Of a DNA stretch of 64,000 nucleotides, positions 24,576 through 33,751 are shown in pieces. The number at the start of each line of letters is the position of its first letter. The stretch's first letter is position 1. The position numbers and the translations under genes were made by a program. The stretch is from Streptomyces sp. TLI_171 (lineage in GTDB: Bacteria > Actinomycetota > Actinomycetes > Streptomycetales > Streptomycetaceae). A model generated the notes under the pieces. It saw only the letters and a list, made by a program, of their open reading frames with translations. It was not told the DNA's origin and made no database searches. Where the stretch lies: assembly GCF_003610255.1 (NCBI RefSeq), contig NZ_RAPS01000001.1:5359001-5423000 (forward strand). The letters run 5' to 3'.

Positions 24576-25601
24576 ATGCACACCGATCCCCGGTCAGCCG
24601 GGCCGGCGCTGCAGCTCGCCGACTCGCTGTGGCAGGACGCGGCGATCAAGTTCGGCAACACCGCCGGCGCCGTCCTGGGCTTCGTCGGCGTGTTGCTGGC
24701 CGTGTTCTTCGTGGCCGGCCGCGCCACCGGCCGCTTCTCCCGGCCGCTGGCCGTCGTGCTGATGCTCGGCCCTGCGGTCCTGCTGCTGCTCACCGGCCTG
24801 GTGGTGCCGCTGCTGCGCACCGTGGTGCTGAGCTTCTACGACGCCGACGGGCTGAACTTCGTCGGCGGCAAGAACTACGGGTGGGCGGCGACCAGTTCGC
24901 CGATCCACAGCGTGCTGCTGAACACCCTGATCTGGCTGGTGGTGGCCCCGCTGGTCGCCACCGGGCTCGGCCTGGCGCTGGCCATGATGGTGGACCGGAT
25001 GCGCGGGCAGGCGATCTACAAGTCGCTGATCTTCATGCCGATGGCGGTCTCGCTGGTGGCCGCCTCGCTGATCTTCAAGCTGGTGTACGAGTCGCGCGGC
25101 GCCGGACAGAACCAGGTCGGCCTGCTCAGCCAGCTCGCGGTGCTGCTCGGCTGGGACAACCCGCCGAACTGGATCCTGTCCCAGCCGCTGAACAACTTCC
25201 TGCTGATGGGCGTCATGGTCTGGGTGCAGACCGGTTTCGCGATGGTGGTGCTGTCCGCCGCGATCAAGGCCATCCCGGACGAGATCACCGAGGCCGCCCG
25301 GCTCGACGGGGCCACCGGCCTCCGGCTGTTCCTGCACGTCACGGTGCCGATGATCCGCACCACCCTGGTGGTGGTGCTCACCACCATCATGATCATCACG
25401 CTGAAGGCCTTCGACATCGTCCGCACCATGACCGGAGGCAACTTCGGCACCCAGGTGCTCGCCAACGAGATGTACTCGCAGAGCTTCGAGCAGTACAACA
25501 TCGGCCGCGGCAGCGCCCTCGCGGTGATCCTCTTCCTCGCGGTGGTCCCCCTGGTGATCTACAACATCGCCCTGCTGCGCAAGGAGCGTGCGACCCGATG
25601 A
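24576..25601 (+). CDS. sugar ABC transporter permease (MalF-like)
   Basis: 341-residue integral membrane protein of a CUT1 importer. Six to eight hydrophobic spans are visible (for example TAGAVLGFVGVLLAVFF, VLLLLTGLVVPLLRTVVL and LIWLVVAPLVATGLGLAL). The cytoplasmic EAA loop reads EITEAARLDGATGLRLFLHVTVP, which couples to the ATPase. ATG 24576 has AGGAAGG upstream. The stop overlaps the next permease start by four bases (ATGA). With the upstream lipoprotein and second permease it forms one importer; the ATPase must be supplied from elsewhere. Confidence 0.9.
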   Translation: MHTDPRSAGPALQLADSLWQDAAIKFGNTAGAVLGFVGVLLAVFFVAGRATGRFSRPLAVVLMLGPAVLLLLTGLVVPLLRTVVLSFYDADGLNFVGGKNYGWAATSSPIHSVLLNTLIWLVVAPLVATGLGLALAMMVDRMRGQAIYKSLIFMPMAVSLVAASLIFKLVYESRGAGQNQVGLLSQLAVLLGWDNPPNWILSQPLNNFLLMGVMVWVQTGFAMVVLSAAIKAIPDEITEAARLDGATGLRLFLHVTVPMIRTTLVVVLTTIMIITLKAFDIVRTMTGGNFGTQVLANEMYSQSFEQYNIGRGSALAVILFLAVVPLVIYNIALLRKERATR

Positions 25602-26569
25602 GCTCCCAGTCCGCGCTCGACCAGGCTCCCGAGCCGGCCGAGGCCGCCGCCAAGCCGGACCTGCCGCCCGCCAAGGCCGTCCGCCGCGCCTTCAGCAGCC
25701 CGCTGGCGAGCATCGCGGTGGTCGCCCTCACCGCGCTGTGGACGATCCCGACCGTCGGCCTGCTGGTCACCTCGCTGCGGCCCAAGGGCGACGTGGTGTC
25801 CTCCGGCTGGTGGGAGGCGTTCGTCCACCCCGACCTCACCCTGGACAACTACCGGTCGGTGCTGTTCGACAACTCGTTCGGCAACGTCGGCGGCCTGATG
25901 CCGTACCTGATCAACTCGGTGGCGATCAGCATCCCGGCCACGGTCTTCCCGCTGGTGCTGGCCGCGATGGCGGCGTACGCGCTGGCCTGGGTCAAGTTCA
26001 GGGGCAGCGACACCCTGTTCTTCGTGATCTTCGCGCTGCAGGTGGTGCCGCTGCAGATGGCGCTGATCCCGCTGTTGCGACTGTTCTCCGGCGGCGCGCA
26101 CATCGGTTCGGTCGCGGTGATCCCCGCGCTGAACCTGAAGGACACCTACGTGCCGGTCTGGCTGACCCACACGATGTTCGCGCTGCCGCTGGCGATCTTC
26201 CTGCTGCACAACTTCATCGCCCAGCTGCCGCGGGACCTGATGGAGGCGGCGGTGGTGGACGGGGCCTCGCACTTCAAGATCTTCCGCTCCATCGTGCTGC
26301 CGCTGAGCGCCCCCGCGCTGGCCTCGTTCGCGATCTTCCAGTTCCTGTGGGTGTGGAACGACCTGCTGGTGGCGCTCACCTTCGCCGGCGGCAATCCGAC
26401 GGTCGCGCCGATGACCTCGAAACTCGCCCAGCTGTCCGGCTCGGACGGCAGTCGCTGGGAGCTGCTCAGCGCGGGTGCCTTCGTGTCGATGATCGTGCCA
26501 CTGGCGGTGTTCTTCGCCCTCCAGCGCTACTTCGTCCGGGGCCTGCTGGCCGGGTCGGTGAAGGGCTGA
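25598..26569 (+). CDS. sugar ABC transporter permease (MalG-like)
   Basis: 323 residues. A hydrophilic Ala/Pro-rich N-terminus (about 40 residues) precedes six membrane spans, starting SPLASIAVVALTALWTIPTVG. The EAA loop is DLMEAAVVDGASHFKIFRSIVLP and the C-terminus FFALQRYFVRGLLAGSVKG is typical of MalG-type permeases. It starts within the stop of the MalF-like gene (ATGA overlap) and is followed by a hairpin terminator, so the importer operon ends here. No glycosidase or LacI-type regulator is adjacent, so the sugar cannot be inferred from context. Confidence 0.9.
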   Translation: MSSQSALDQAPEPAEAAAKPDLPPAKAVRRAFSSPLASIAVVALTALWTIPTVGLLVTSLRPKGDVVSSGWWEAFVHPDLTLDNYRSVLFDNSFGNVGGLMPYLINSVAISIPATVFPLVLAAMAAYALAWVKFRGSDTLFFVIFALQVVPLQMALIPLLRLFSGGAHIGSVAVIPALNLKDTYVPVWLTHTMFALPLAIFLLHNFIAQLPRDLMEAAVVDGASHFKIFRSIVLPLSAPALASFAIFQFLWVWNDLLVALTFAGGNPTVAPMTSKLAQLSGSDGSRWELLSAGAFVSMIVPLAVFFALQRYFVRGLLAGSVKG

Positions 26570-26582
26570 GCCCCCGTCAGCC

Positions 26583-26625
26583 ACGGGCCCCGCTGCGGAC
26601 AAGTGTTGAACGCGGCGGGGCCCGC
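26583..26625 (+). terminator. terminator of the sugar importer operon
   Basis: Arms ACGGGCCCCGCTGCG (26583-26597) and CGCGGCGGGGCCCGC (26611-26625) pair with two mismatches around a 13-nt loop, 14 nt after the last stop; the right arm is followed by TTGTTG. Confidence 0.75.
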
Positions 26626-26791
26626 TTGTTGATGTTCGGACAAAATGATCGGATGCGGAGCGTTCGACTTCGAGTTGGCCGGAAGTCGTGGTTGTATGTG
26701 AGGGTTCTGCGGACGCGCCGGGGTCGGAGCCGGTAGGACGGAGGGCGGCACTTCTGCCGTTCATCCGGTCATCCGACCTTGGGGGGTTGGC

Positions 26792-29700
26792 GTGAGGATC
26801 AGAAAACGCATCGCCGGGCTGCTCGTGGCCTTGGTCACATCCGTCGGGCTGATGGTGGCGCCCCCGGCGCACGCGGTCACCGCCGTTCTCGGCAACAACA
26901 CCATCGGCACCGCCACCGACTCCGGCGACTCCAACTACATCAACACCTCGCGCTTCGTGACCGGCGCCAGCGGTGGCACCGTCACCAGCGTCAGCGTGTA
27001 CGTGGGCGCGGTCGGTGCCACGCCGAACGACCAGTACCAGGTCGCCGTCTACAGCGACGTGGCGGGCAAGCCGGGCGCGCTGCTCGGCAACTCCACCTCC
27101 GGCACGCTGACCGCGCACGCCTGGAACACCCTGCCGGTCGCCGCGACGCTCGCGCCGAACACGCCGTACTGGCTGGCGTACAACTCCAACGGCGTCTCCG
27201 CCGCGGTCAACAACCTGAACTACTCGACCGGCGGCCAGAGCGGCTACTCCACCGGCGGCACCGCCTACGGCACCTGGCCGAGCAGCTTCGGCGCCGTCTC
27301 CACCGGCACCCTCAACTACTCGATCTACGCCACCTACACCCAGTCCGGCGGCAGCGGCGGCACGCCCGGCGCCGGCCCGGGCAACGAGGGTCCGATCCTG
27401 CTGATCACCAACTCGGCCAACCCGTACACCACGTACTACGGGGAGATCCTCAAGGCCGAGGGCCTGAACTACTACAAGACCGTGGACATCAGCGCCGTCA
27501 CCGCCACCATGCTCAACTCGTACGACGTGGCGCTGCTGGCCGAGAACACTCTGACGGCGGCTCAGACCACCATGTTCACCACCTGGGTGAACGGCGGCGG
27601 CCGGCTCGTCGCGATGCGGCCCGACAAGCAGCTCGCCGGGCTGCTCGGCCTCACCACCAGCACCGACACGCTGGCCGACTCGTACCTGAAGATCGACACC
27701 ACCGCGGCGCCCGGCACCGGACTCACCTCCGACACCATGGGCTTTCACGGCACCGCCGACAAGTACACCCTGAACGGCGCCACCGCCGTCGCCACCCTGT
27801 ACAGCGACGTCGCCGTGGCCACCACCAACCCGGCCGTCACCCTGCGCACCGTCGGCAGCGGCCAGGCCGCCGCGTTCACCTTCGACCTCGCCAAGTCCGT
27901 GGTGCAGACCCGCCAGGGCAACGCCGCCTGGGGCGGCCAGCAGCGCGACAACGTCGACGGCATCGAAGCCAGCGAGATGTTCTTCGGCACCGGCGGCCAG
28001 CTGAACTGGAACAACCTCGACAAGGCGCAGATCCCGATCGCCGACGAGCAGCAGCGGCTGCTCGCCAACCTGATCACCACCATCGACGCGAGCAAGAAGC
28101 CGCTGCCGAAGTTCTGGTACTTCCCGCGGGACGTCAAGGCCGTCGTGGTGATGACCGGTGACGACCACGGCATCGGCGGCACCGGCGGCCGCTTCGACGG
28201 CTACGTCGCGCAGAGCCCGGTCGGCTGCAACGTCGCCAACTGGGAGTGCGTGCGCGCCTCCTCGTACATCTACACCGACGACCCGATGACCGACGCCCAG
28301 GCCAAGGCCTACTCCGACCAGGGCTTCGAGATCGGCGTCCACGTCACCACCAACTGCACCCCGTGGGGCACCCCCGCCGACCTGCAGAACATCTACGCCA
28401 CCCAGCTCGGAGCCTGGAAGGCCAAATACGCCTCGCTGCCCAACCCGGACAGCACCCGCACGCACTGCGTGGAGTGGGACGACTGGGCGACCCAGGCGAA
28501 GACCAAGCTGGCCAACGGCATCCGGCTGGACACCGATTACTACTACTACCCCGGCAGCTTCGTGCAGGACCGGCCCGGCTACTTCAACGGCACCGGCCTC
28601 CCGATGAAGTACGCGGACTCCGACGGCAGCACCATCAACGAGTACCAGGCCACCACCGAGCTGACCGACGAGTCCGGGCAGTCGATGCCCGGCACCGTCA
28701 ACACGCTGCTGGACAACGCCTACAACTCCAAGGGCTACTACACCGTCCTGACCGCCAACATCCACACCGACTACGCCGCCTCCACCGCCTCCGACCAGGT
28801 CATCGCCTCGGCGAAGGCGCACGGCGCCCCCGTGGTCTCCGGCCGGCAGCTGCTCAACTGGCTGGACTACCGCAACGGTTCGGCGTTCTCCGGGATGTCC
28901 TGGAGCGCCAACACGCTGAGCTTCAGCATCACCGGCGGCGCCAACGGCCTGCGCGCGATGGTCCCGGTCAACTCGGCCTCCGGCACGCTGACCGGCGTCA
29001 AGCAGGGCACCACCTCGGTCAGCTACCGGATCGAGACCATCCACGGCGTCCCGTACGCCTTCTTCGACGGCAACGTCGGCTCCTACACCGCCACCTACGG
29101 CACCGACACGGTCGCCCCGACCGTCACCGGCTCCGTCCCGGCCAACGGCGCCACCGGCGTCTCGGCCACCACCCCGGTGAAGGCCTCGTTCAGTGAGCCG
29201 GTCCAGGCGAGCACCGTCAACGGCGCCAACGTCACCCTGAAGACCACCACCGGTTCCGTCGCGGTGACCGGCACGGTCGCGCTGGACGCCGGCACCAACA
29301 CCGTCACCTTCACCCCGACCGCGGCGCTCTCGCTCAGCACCGGCTACACGCTGAGCGTCGCCAACGTGAAGGACCTCGCCAGCAACACCCAGACCGCCGC
29401 CTACACCGCGGCCTTCACCACCGCCGGCGCCCCGCCGCAGACCATCGGCAACAGCGCCGTCGGCACCCAGCTCGACGACACCGACTCCAACCACCTCAAC
29501 GGCTCCAAGATCACCACCGGGGCCTCCTCGATCGCGCTCACCTCGCTCAACGTGCACACCGGGCAGATCAGCGCGGCGCCCAACAACCAGTTCCAGATCG
29601 CGATCTACAGCGACAACGCCGGCTCGCCGGACGCCCTGCTGGCCACCAGCTCGGTCGGCACGCTGAGCGCCAACGCCTGGAACAGCGCCCCGATCACCTA

Positions 29701-29902
29701 CACGCTGGCGGCCAACACCACGTACTGGGTGATCTACAACTCCAACGGCACCAGCTCCACCGTCAACAACATGCACTACAGCTCCGGTCCGGCCGGCTCG
29801 GGCGTGTACAGCAACGCCGCCGTCCCGTTCGGCACCTTCCCGGCCGGCTTCGGCACGGCCGTCAAGGACAACCTCGTGTACTCGCTCTACGGGACCTACT
29901 GA
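26792..29902 (+). CDS. large secreted multidomain protein, polysaccharide-deacetylase-like
   Basis: 1036 residues. A signal peptide (RIRKRIAGLLVALVTSVGLM...PPAHA, cleavage about residue 29) is followed by: a beta-rich module (about 30-185, GNNTIGTATDSGDSNYIN); a ThuA/glutaminase-like alpha/beta domain (about 200-420, GPILLITNSANPYTTYY); a deacetylase-like domain (about 450-710; VVVMTGDDHG and FEIGVHVTTNC); a bacterial Ig-like domain (about 770-880, APTVTGSVPANGATGVS); and a second copy of the first module (about 885-1036, GNSAVGTQLDDTDSNHLN). GTG 26792 has a weak G-rich site but starts the signal peptide. It probably acts on cell-surface or environmental polysaccharide. The metal-binding deacetylase motif is only partly recognisable, so enzymatic activity is inferred. 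Confidence 0.75.
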   Translation: MRIRKRIAGLLVALVTSVGLMVAPPAHAVTAVLGNNTIGTATDSGDSNYINTSRFVTGASGGTVTSVSVYVGAVGATPNDQYQVAVYSDVAGKPGALLGNSTSGTLTAHAWNTLPVAATLAPNTPYWLAYNSNGVSAAVNNLNYSTGGQSGYSTGGTAYGTWPSSFGAVSTGTLNYSIYATYTQSGGSGGTPGAGPGNEGPILLITNSANPYTTYYGEILKAEGLNYYKTVDISAVTATMLNSYDVALLAENTLTAAQTTMFTTWVNGGGRLVAMRPDKQLAGLLGLTTSTDTLADSYLKIDTTAAPGTGLTSDTMGFHGTADKYTLNGATAVATLYSDVAVATTNPAVTLRTVGSGQAAAFTFDLAKSVVQTRQGNAAWGGQQRDNVDGIEASEMFFGTGGQLNWNNLDKAQIPIADEQQRLLANLITTIDASKKPLPKFWYFPRDVKAVVVMTGDDHGIGGTGGRFDGYVAQSPVGCNVANWECVRASSYIYTDDPMTDAQAKAYSDQGFEIGVHVTTNCTPWGTPADLQNIYATQLGAWKAKYASLPNPDSTRTHCVEWDDWATQAKTKLANGIRLDTDYYYYPGSFVQDRPGYFNGTGLPMKYADSDGSTINEYQATTELTDESGQSMPGTVNTLLDNAYNSKGYYTVLTANIHTDYAASTASDQVIASAKAHGAPVVSGRQLLNWLDYRNGSAFSGMSWSANTLSFSITGGANGLRAMVPVNSASGTLTGVKQGTTSVSYRIETIHGVPYAFFDGNVGSYTATYGTDTVAPTVTGSVPANGATGVSATTPVKASFSEPVQASTVNGANVTLKTTTGSVAVTGTVALDAGTNTVTFTPTAALSLSTGYTLSVANVKDLASNTQTAAYTAAFTTAGAPPQTIGNSAVGTQLDDTDSNHLNGSKITTGASSIALTSLNVHTGQISAAPNNQFQIAIYSDNAGSPDALLATSSVGTLSANAWNSAPITYTLAANTTYWVIYNSNGTSSTVNNMHYSSGPAGSGVYSNAAVPFGTFPAGFGTAVKDNLVYSLYGTY

Positions 29903-29932
29903 GCGGGCTGACCGGACCGACGGTTGACGACT

Positions 29933-29985
29933 GCCGGGGCGGCTTGTGTCACAACTCTGTGACCAAGCCGCCCCGGCGGCTTTTT
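29933..29985 (+). terminator. intrinsic terminator with T-run
   Basis: GCCGGGGCGGCTTG (29933-29946) pairs perfectly with CAAGCCGCCCCGGC (29964-29977), extended by GTCAC/GTGAC around AACTCT, then GGCTTTTTG. This is a textbook rho-independent terminator. Confidence 0.92.
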
Positions 29986-30084
29986 GAACCTGTTCAGAAA
30001 TGGGGCTAGGGTCCTAGAGTCTCGGCACGACCAGGCGCACGGCTGGCCGAAAGCCGCCGTGCGCCAATTTTCTGAGGGGGCCTC

Positions 30085-31902
30085 ATGTCGCAGTCGTCGT
30101 CCGGTTCGGGGGACCAACCGGGTTCGTCGGGGGCGGGTGGTCCGTCGGGTTCGGGCATTCCCGCCGGGGCTGGCGGTCCGGCGGGAACCGGTGCTCCTTC
30201 GGGAGCCGGTGCTTCGGCGGGTGTCGGTGGGGCGGCGGGCGATCCGTTCGCCGCGTTCGCGCCGCCCGCGCCGCCGGTGTTCGACAAGGTGCCGCAGCCC
30301 GGGGGAGCGCCCCGGCCGATGGGCGGGGTGGCGGCCGCCGCGGCGGCCGGGGCGGGGCCGAACCCGTACCAGTACCGGCCGTTCGCGCCGCCGCCGGAGC
30401 CGGACTGGCTGCGGCTCAGCAAGGCCCGGCCGGCCGAACCCGCCAGGCTGCGGGTGGTGGGTGCGGCGCTCGGAACCGGACTGGTCGGCGCGATCGCGCT
30501 CGGCGACGGGTTCGGCGTCAACCTGCTGCTGTGCGCCCTGGTGGCGGCCGTCGGCGCGGCGCTGACGGCGTTCGGCACCGGACGGACCGTCAAGCCGTGG
30601 CACACCGCCTTCGCGGTCGCGTCGCTGCTGCTCTGCCTGGTGCCCGCGGTCAGCGGCTCCGGCCTCGCGGTGTTCCTCGCCCTGACCGTCGCGGTCGGCG
30701 TCGCCTCGCTCGCCCTGCACGGCGGCACCCGCTGGCCCGGTGTGGCGCTCGGCTCGATCGGACTGCTGGCGCACCTGCTGCCCGGACTCGTCTGGGGCAT
30801 CGCGGCGCTGAAGGACCGTCGATTTCCGGCCAGGAACCGGGTGGCCCCGGTGGCCAAGGCGGTCCTCGTCTCGCTGGTGCTGCTGATCGTCTTCGGCGCG
30901 CTGTTCTCCGGAGCCGACTCCACCGTGGCCGACCTGCTGGAGAGCCTCGTGCCGTCGGTGGACGGCGGGGAGATCCCGTTCCGCGCCGTGCTGTTCTTCG
31001 TCAGCGCGGTGGTCGCGCTCGGCGCCGCGCACACCGCCGCCGCGCCGCGCCGCTGGGACCGCGTCAACACCCCGGTCGGCAAGGAGCGCGGCCGGCTGGA
31101 GTGGGCGATGCCGCTGGTCGTGCTGAACCTGCTGTTCGGCACCTTCGTGGTGGTGCAACTCGTGGTGCTGGTCGGCGGCTACAGCTCGATCATGAGCCGC
31201 ACCGGGATGACCCCGGCCGCCTATGCCCGCCAGGGCTTCTGGCAGCTGCTCTGGATCGCCGTGCTCACCCTGGCGGTCGTCGCGCTCGCCAAGTACTGGG
31301 CGCCGCGCAGCAACGAGGGTGACCGCCGGATGGTCAAGATCCTGCTCGGACTGCTCTGCACGCTCACCCTGGTGGTCGTCGGCACCGCGCTCGTCCGGAT
31401 GAGCCTCTACATGGACGCCTTCGGCCTCACCCGCCTCCGGGTCAACGTCGCCGCCGTGGAGATCTGGCTCGGCCTGGTCTTCCTGATGGTGCTGTTCGGC
31501 TCCGTGCTCTCCACCCGCCGCTGGCTGCCGCGCGCCGTGGTGCTGAGCGCCGCCGCGGCCGTCGCCGTCTTCGGGCTGCTGCGCACCGACGGCCTGATCG
31601 CCCAGCAGAACATCGACCGCGAGCTGAGCAGCGGCACCCGACTCGACGTCGGCTACCTGCGCACCCTCTCCGTCGACGCCGTTCCCGCCCTGGACGGGCT
31701 CACCGGTGACTACCGCACCTGCGCGCTGCAGCCGATCGCCGCCGAGCTGGCGGACGAGGCCGCGCCGCCCTGGTACGCGATCAGCCAGGCCGAGTCCCGC
31801 GCCCGGGAGATCCTCGCCGAGCGGCCGGTGACCGCGGACCGCGGTGCGGCGTGCCGTCGGATCGGCTTCACCGGCTACGAGAGCCGGACGGACTCGTACT
31901 AG
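30085..31902 (+). CDS. polytopic membrane protein, DUF4153/DUF4173-type
   Basis: 605 residues. The first 110 are a Gly/Ser/Ala/Pro-rich cytoplasmic tail. The rest contains about ten to twelve hydrophobic spans (such as LLLCALVAAVGAALTAFG, AVFLALTVAVGVASLAL and VLFLMV-type stretches near 31,480). The segment MTPAAYARQGFWQLLWIAVL matches the YARxGF signature I associate with the DUF4153/DUF4173 family. The C-terminal about 80 residues are soluble (YRTCALQPIAAELADEA). ATG 30085 has GAGGGGG upstream. The gene is monocistronic between the T-run terminator and the MFS gene. The function of the family is unknown. Confidence 0.78.
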   Translation: MSQSSSGSGDQPGSSGAGGPSGSGIPAGAGGPAGTGAPSGAGASAGVGGAAGDPFAAFAPPAPPVFDKVPQPGGAPRPMGGVAAAAAAGAGPNPYQYRPFAPPPEPDWLRLSKARPAEPARLRVVGAALGTGLVGAIALGDGFGVNLLLCALVAAVGAALTAFGTGRTVKPWHTAFAVASLLLCLVPAVSGSGLAVFLALTVAVGVASLALHGGTRWPGVALGSIGLLAHLLPGLVWGIAALKDRRFPARNRVAPVAKAVLVSLVLLIVFGALFSGADSTVADLLESLVPSVDGGEIPFRAVLFFVSAVVALGAAHTAAAPRRWDRVNTPVGKERGRLEWAMPLVVLNLLFGTFVVVQLVVLVGGYSSIMSRTGMTPAAYARQGFWQLLWIAVLTLAVVALAKYWAPRSNEGDRRMVKILLGLLCTLTLVVVGTALVRMSLYMDAFGLTRLRVNVAAVEIWLGLVFLMVLFGSVLSTRRWLPRAVVLSAAAAVAVFGLLRTDGLIAQQNIDRELSSGTRLDVGYLRTLSVDAVPALDGLTGDYRTCALQPIAAELADEAAPPWYAISQAESRAREILAERPVTADRGAACRRIGFTGYESRTDSY

Positions 31903-32065
31903 GAGTTCCGGACACGCTCCCTGTTCGTGTTCGGCGCTTGCGCCCGTGGGGGAGCGGGGGCGTCGGCGGGCGGCGGGGGGCGTCGGCGAGGCGACGGTGG
32001 TACGGAGGGTGGGGCGGTGGTCGTGCGCCCCACCCTCCGGGCGGTTCAGCGGTGGTGGGGCGTCG

Positions 32066-33619
32066 TCAGACGGCCATCCCCGCCGGGGCTTCGGTGGGCA
32101 GGTCTCCCGGCTTGGCCTTGACCACGAACAGAGCGGTCAGCAGGGCCACCACGGCGAAGGCGACGCCCACCACGAAGGCGTGCGAGATGGCGTACGCCAG
32201 CACCTCGTTGGCCCACTTGCTGCCAGGCGGGAAGCTCTGGTGCTGCTGGGCGTACTGCAGGTCGGCGGGCGAGGCGCTGGCGCGGAAGTCCGGCTGCTGG
32301 CGGTTGCCCTCGGAGGTGGCCGCCTTGGCGAACACCGTGGTGAGGATCGACAGGCCGACCGAACCCCCGATCTGCTGCACCGAGTTGAGCAGGCCCGAGG
32401 CGGCGCCCGTCTCGTGCGCGGCGACTCCGGCGACCGCCATCAGCATCACCGGGACGAAGATCAGGCCCATGCCGAAGCCGAAGGTCACCGTCGGGCCCAG
32501 GACGCCCAGCGCGTAGCTGCTGTCGACGTTGGTCTGAGTCAGCCAGCCGAGGCCGGCCGTCACCAGCACGGCGCCGCCGGCCATGAAGGGCTTCGGCCCC
32601 ACCCGGGCCTGGTAGGCGGAGGCGATCTGGGCCGCGATGATGATGGCCACGCTGATCGGCAGGAAGGCCACGCCCGCCTTGAGCGCGCTGTACCCGAGCA
32701 CCCGCTGCACGAACAGCGTCACGTAGAAGAAGATGCCGAACATCGCCGCGGCGAGGCAGAGCATCATGATCAGACCGCCGGTGCGGTTCCGCTCGCGCAA
32801 CAGCCGTAGCGGGGTGATCGGTTGGGCGGTGCGCTGCTCGATCACCACGAAGGCGGCCAGCAGGGCGGCTCCGACGGCGAAGGACGCGATCGTCACGCCG
32901 TCGCCCCAACCGGCCTTGGGGTCGGCGGCGTGGATGAAGCCGTAGACCAGGCTGACCAGGCCGAGCGTGGAGGTCAGTGCGCCCGGCAGGTCGAAGGTGC
33001 CCGGGTGCCGCTCCGACTCGTTGATGTACCGCGGAGCGGCCCAGGCGATCAGGGCGGCGATCGGCACGTTGACGAAGAACACCCAGCGCCAGTTGAGGTA
33101 CTCGGTGAGCACCCCGCCGGCCAGCAGCCCGATCGCGGCGCCGGAACCGGCCACCGCCGAGAAGACCCCGAAGGCGCGGTTGCGCTCGGGGCCCTCCTTG
33201 AAGTTGGTGGCGATCAGGGCGAAGGCCGTCGGTGAACAGATCGCCCCGCCGATGCCCTGGAGCGCGCGGGCCGCCAGCAGCATGCCCCCGTTCAGCGCGA
33301 AGCCGCCGAGCAGCGAGGCCAGCCCGAACAGCAGCACGCCGACGATGAACACCCGGCGGCGGCCGAGGATGTCGCCGGCCCGGCCGCCGAGCAGCAGCAG
33401 GCCGCCGAAGGTCAGCGTGTAGGCGTTGATCACCCAGGACAGGTTGGTGGTGGAGAACTTCAGCGCGTCCTGGATGTGCGGGAGCGCGATGTTCACGATG
33501 GTCGCGTCGAGGACGACCATGAGCTGGGTGGCCGCGATGACCGCGAGCGTGACGCCCTTGCGTCGCTCGCCACCGGACCCGGGTGGAGCGGACTTGCTGA
33601 GCATGTCGGAGATAGCCAC
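32066..33619 (-). CDS. MFS multidrug transporter, DHA2 (14-span) family
   Basis: Predicted proton-driven exporter of toxic compounds, 517 residues and about 14 spans. Family motifs are LDATIVNIALPHI in span 1 (motif D1), GGRAGDILGRRRVFIVG (motif A) and VGGVLTEYLNWRWVFFVNVP-type motif C/loop sequence. GTG 33619 is chosen because MAISDMLSK precedes the first span directly and GCAGGGGG lies upstream. It is divergent from a TetR repressor gene with repeated operator sequences between them, so it is probably the repressor's target. The C-terminus is hydrophilic (KAKPGDLPTEAPAG). Confidence 0.9.
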   Translation of the reverse strand: MAISDMLSKSAPPGSGGERRKGVTLAVIAATQLMVVLDATIVNIALPHIQDALKFSTTNLSWVINAYTLTFGGLLLLGGRAGDILGRRRVFIVGVLLFGLASLLGGFALNGGMLLAARALQGIGGAICSPTAFALIATNFKEGPERNRAFGVFSAVAGSGAAIGLLAGGVLTEYLNWRWVFFVNVPIAALIAWAAPRYINESERHPGTFDLPGALTSTLGLVSLVYGFIHAADPKAGWGDGVTIASFAVGAALLAAFVVIEQRTAQPITPLRLLRERNRTGGLIMMLCLAAAMFGIFFYVTLFVQRVLGYSALKAGVAFLPISVAIIIAAQIASAYQARVGPKPFMAGGAVLVTAGLGWLTQTNVDSSYALGVLGPTVTFGFGMGLIFVPVMLMAVAGVAAHETGAASGLLNSVQQIGGSVGLSILTTVFAKAATSEGNRQQPDFRASASPADLQYAQQHQSFPPGSKWANEVLAYAISHAFVVGVAFAVVALLTALFVVKAKPGDLPTEAPAGMAV

Positions 33620-33673
33620 TGATGTGCCCCCTGCTGGCCACTGCTGTTCGGTATGGTTCTCGTTGGTGCGAAT

Positions 33674-33693
33674 AGTGAACGGCGACGTTCACT
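33674..33693. promoter_or_regulatory. TetR-type operator
   Basis: AGTGAACGGCGACGTTCACT has perfect 8-bp arms around GCGA, between the divergent MFS and TetR genes. The left arm recurs at 33719-33726. Confidence 0.75.
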
Positions 33694-33718
33694 GCGGGGG
33701 ACGATAGTCCGCGCCGAT

Positions 33719-33726
33719 AGTGAACG
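33719..33726. promoter_or_regulatory. second TetR operator half-site
   Basis: AGTGAACG, preceded by AT as in the main operator, recurs 45 bp downstream of the first copy and 26 bp before the TetR start. The right arm is degraded (CGTCTTTT). Confidence 0.5.
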
Positions 33727-33751
33727 CAACCGTCTTTTAGGGTGGATGACG

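Noticed and set aside
25559..29776. A very long antisense open frame (about 1400 codons) opposite the permease and the secreted protein
   Set aside because: Arg/Gly/Val/Asp-rich composition and the exact antisense register of the real genes show it is a by-product of GC-biased third positions. The same applies to long antisense frames opposite nrdJ and the (p)ppGpp enzyme.
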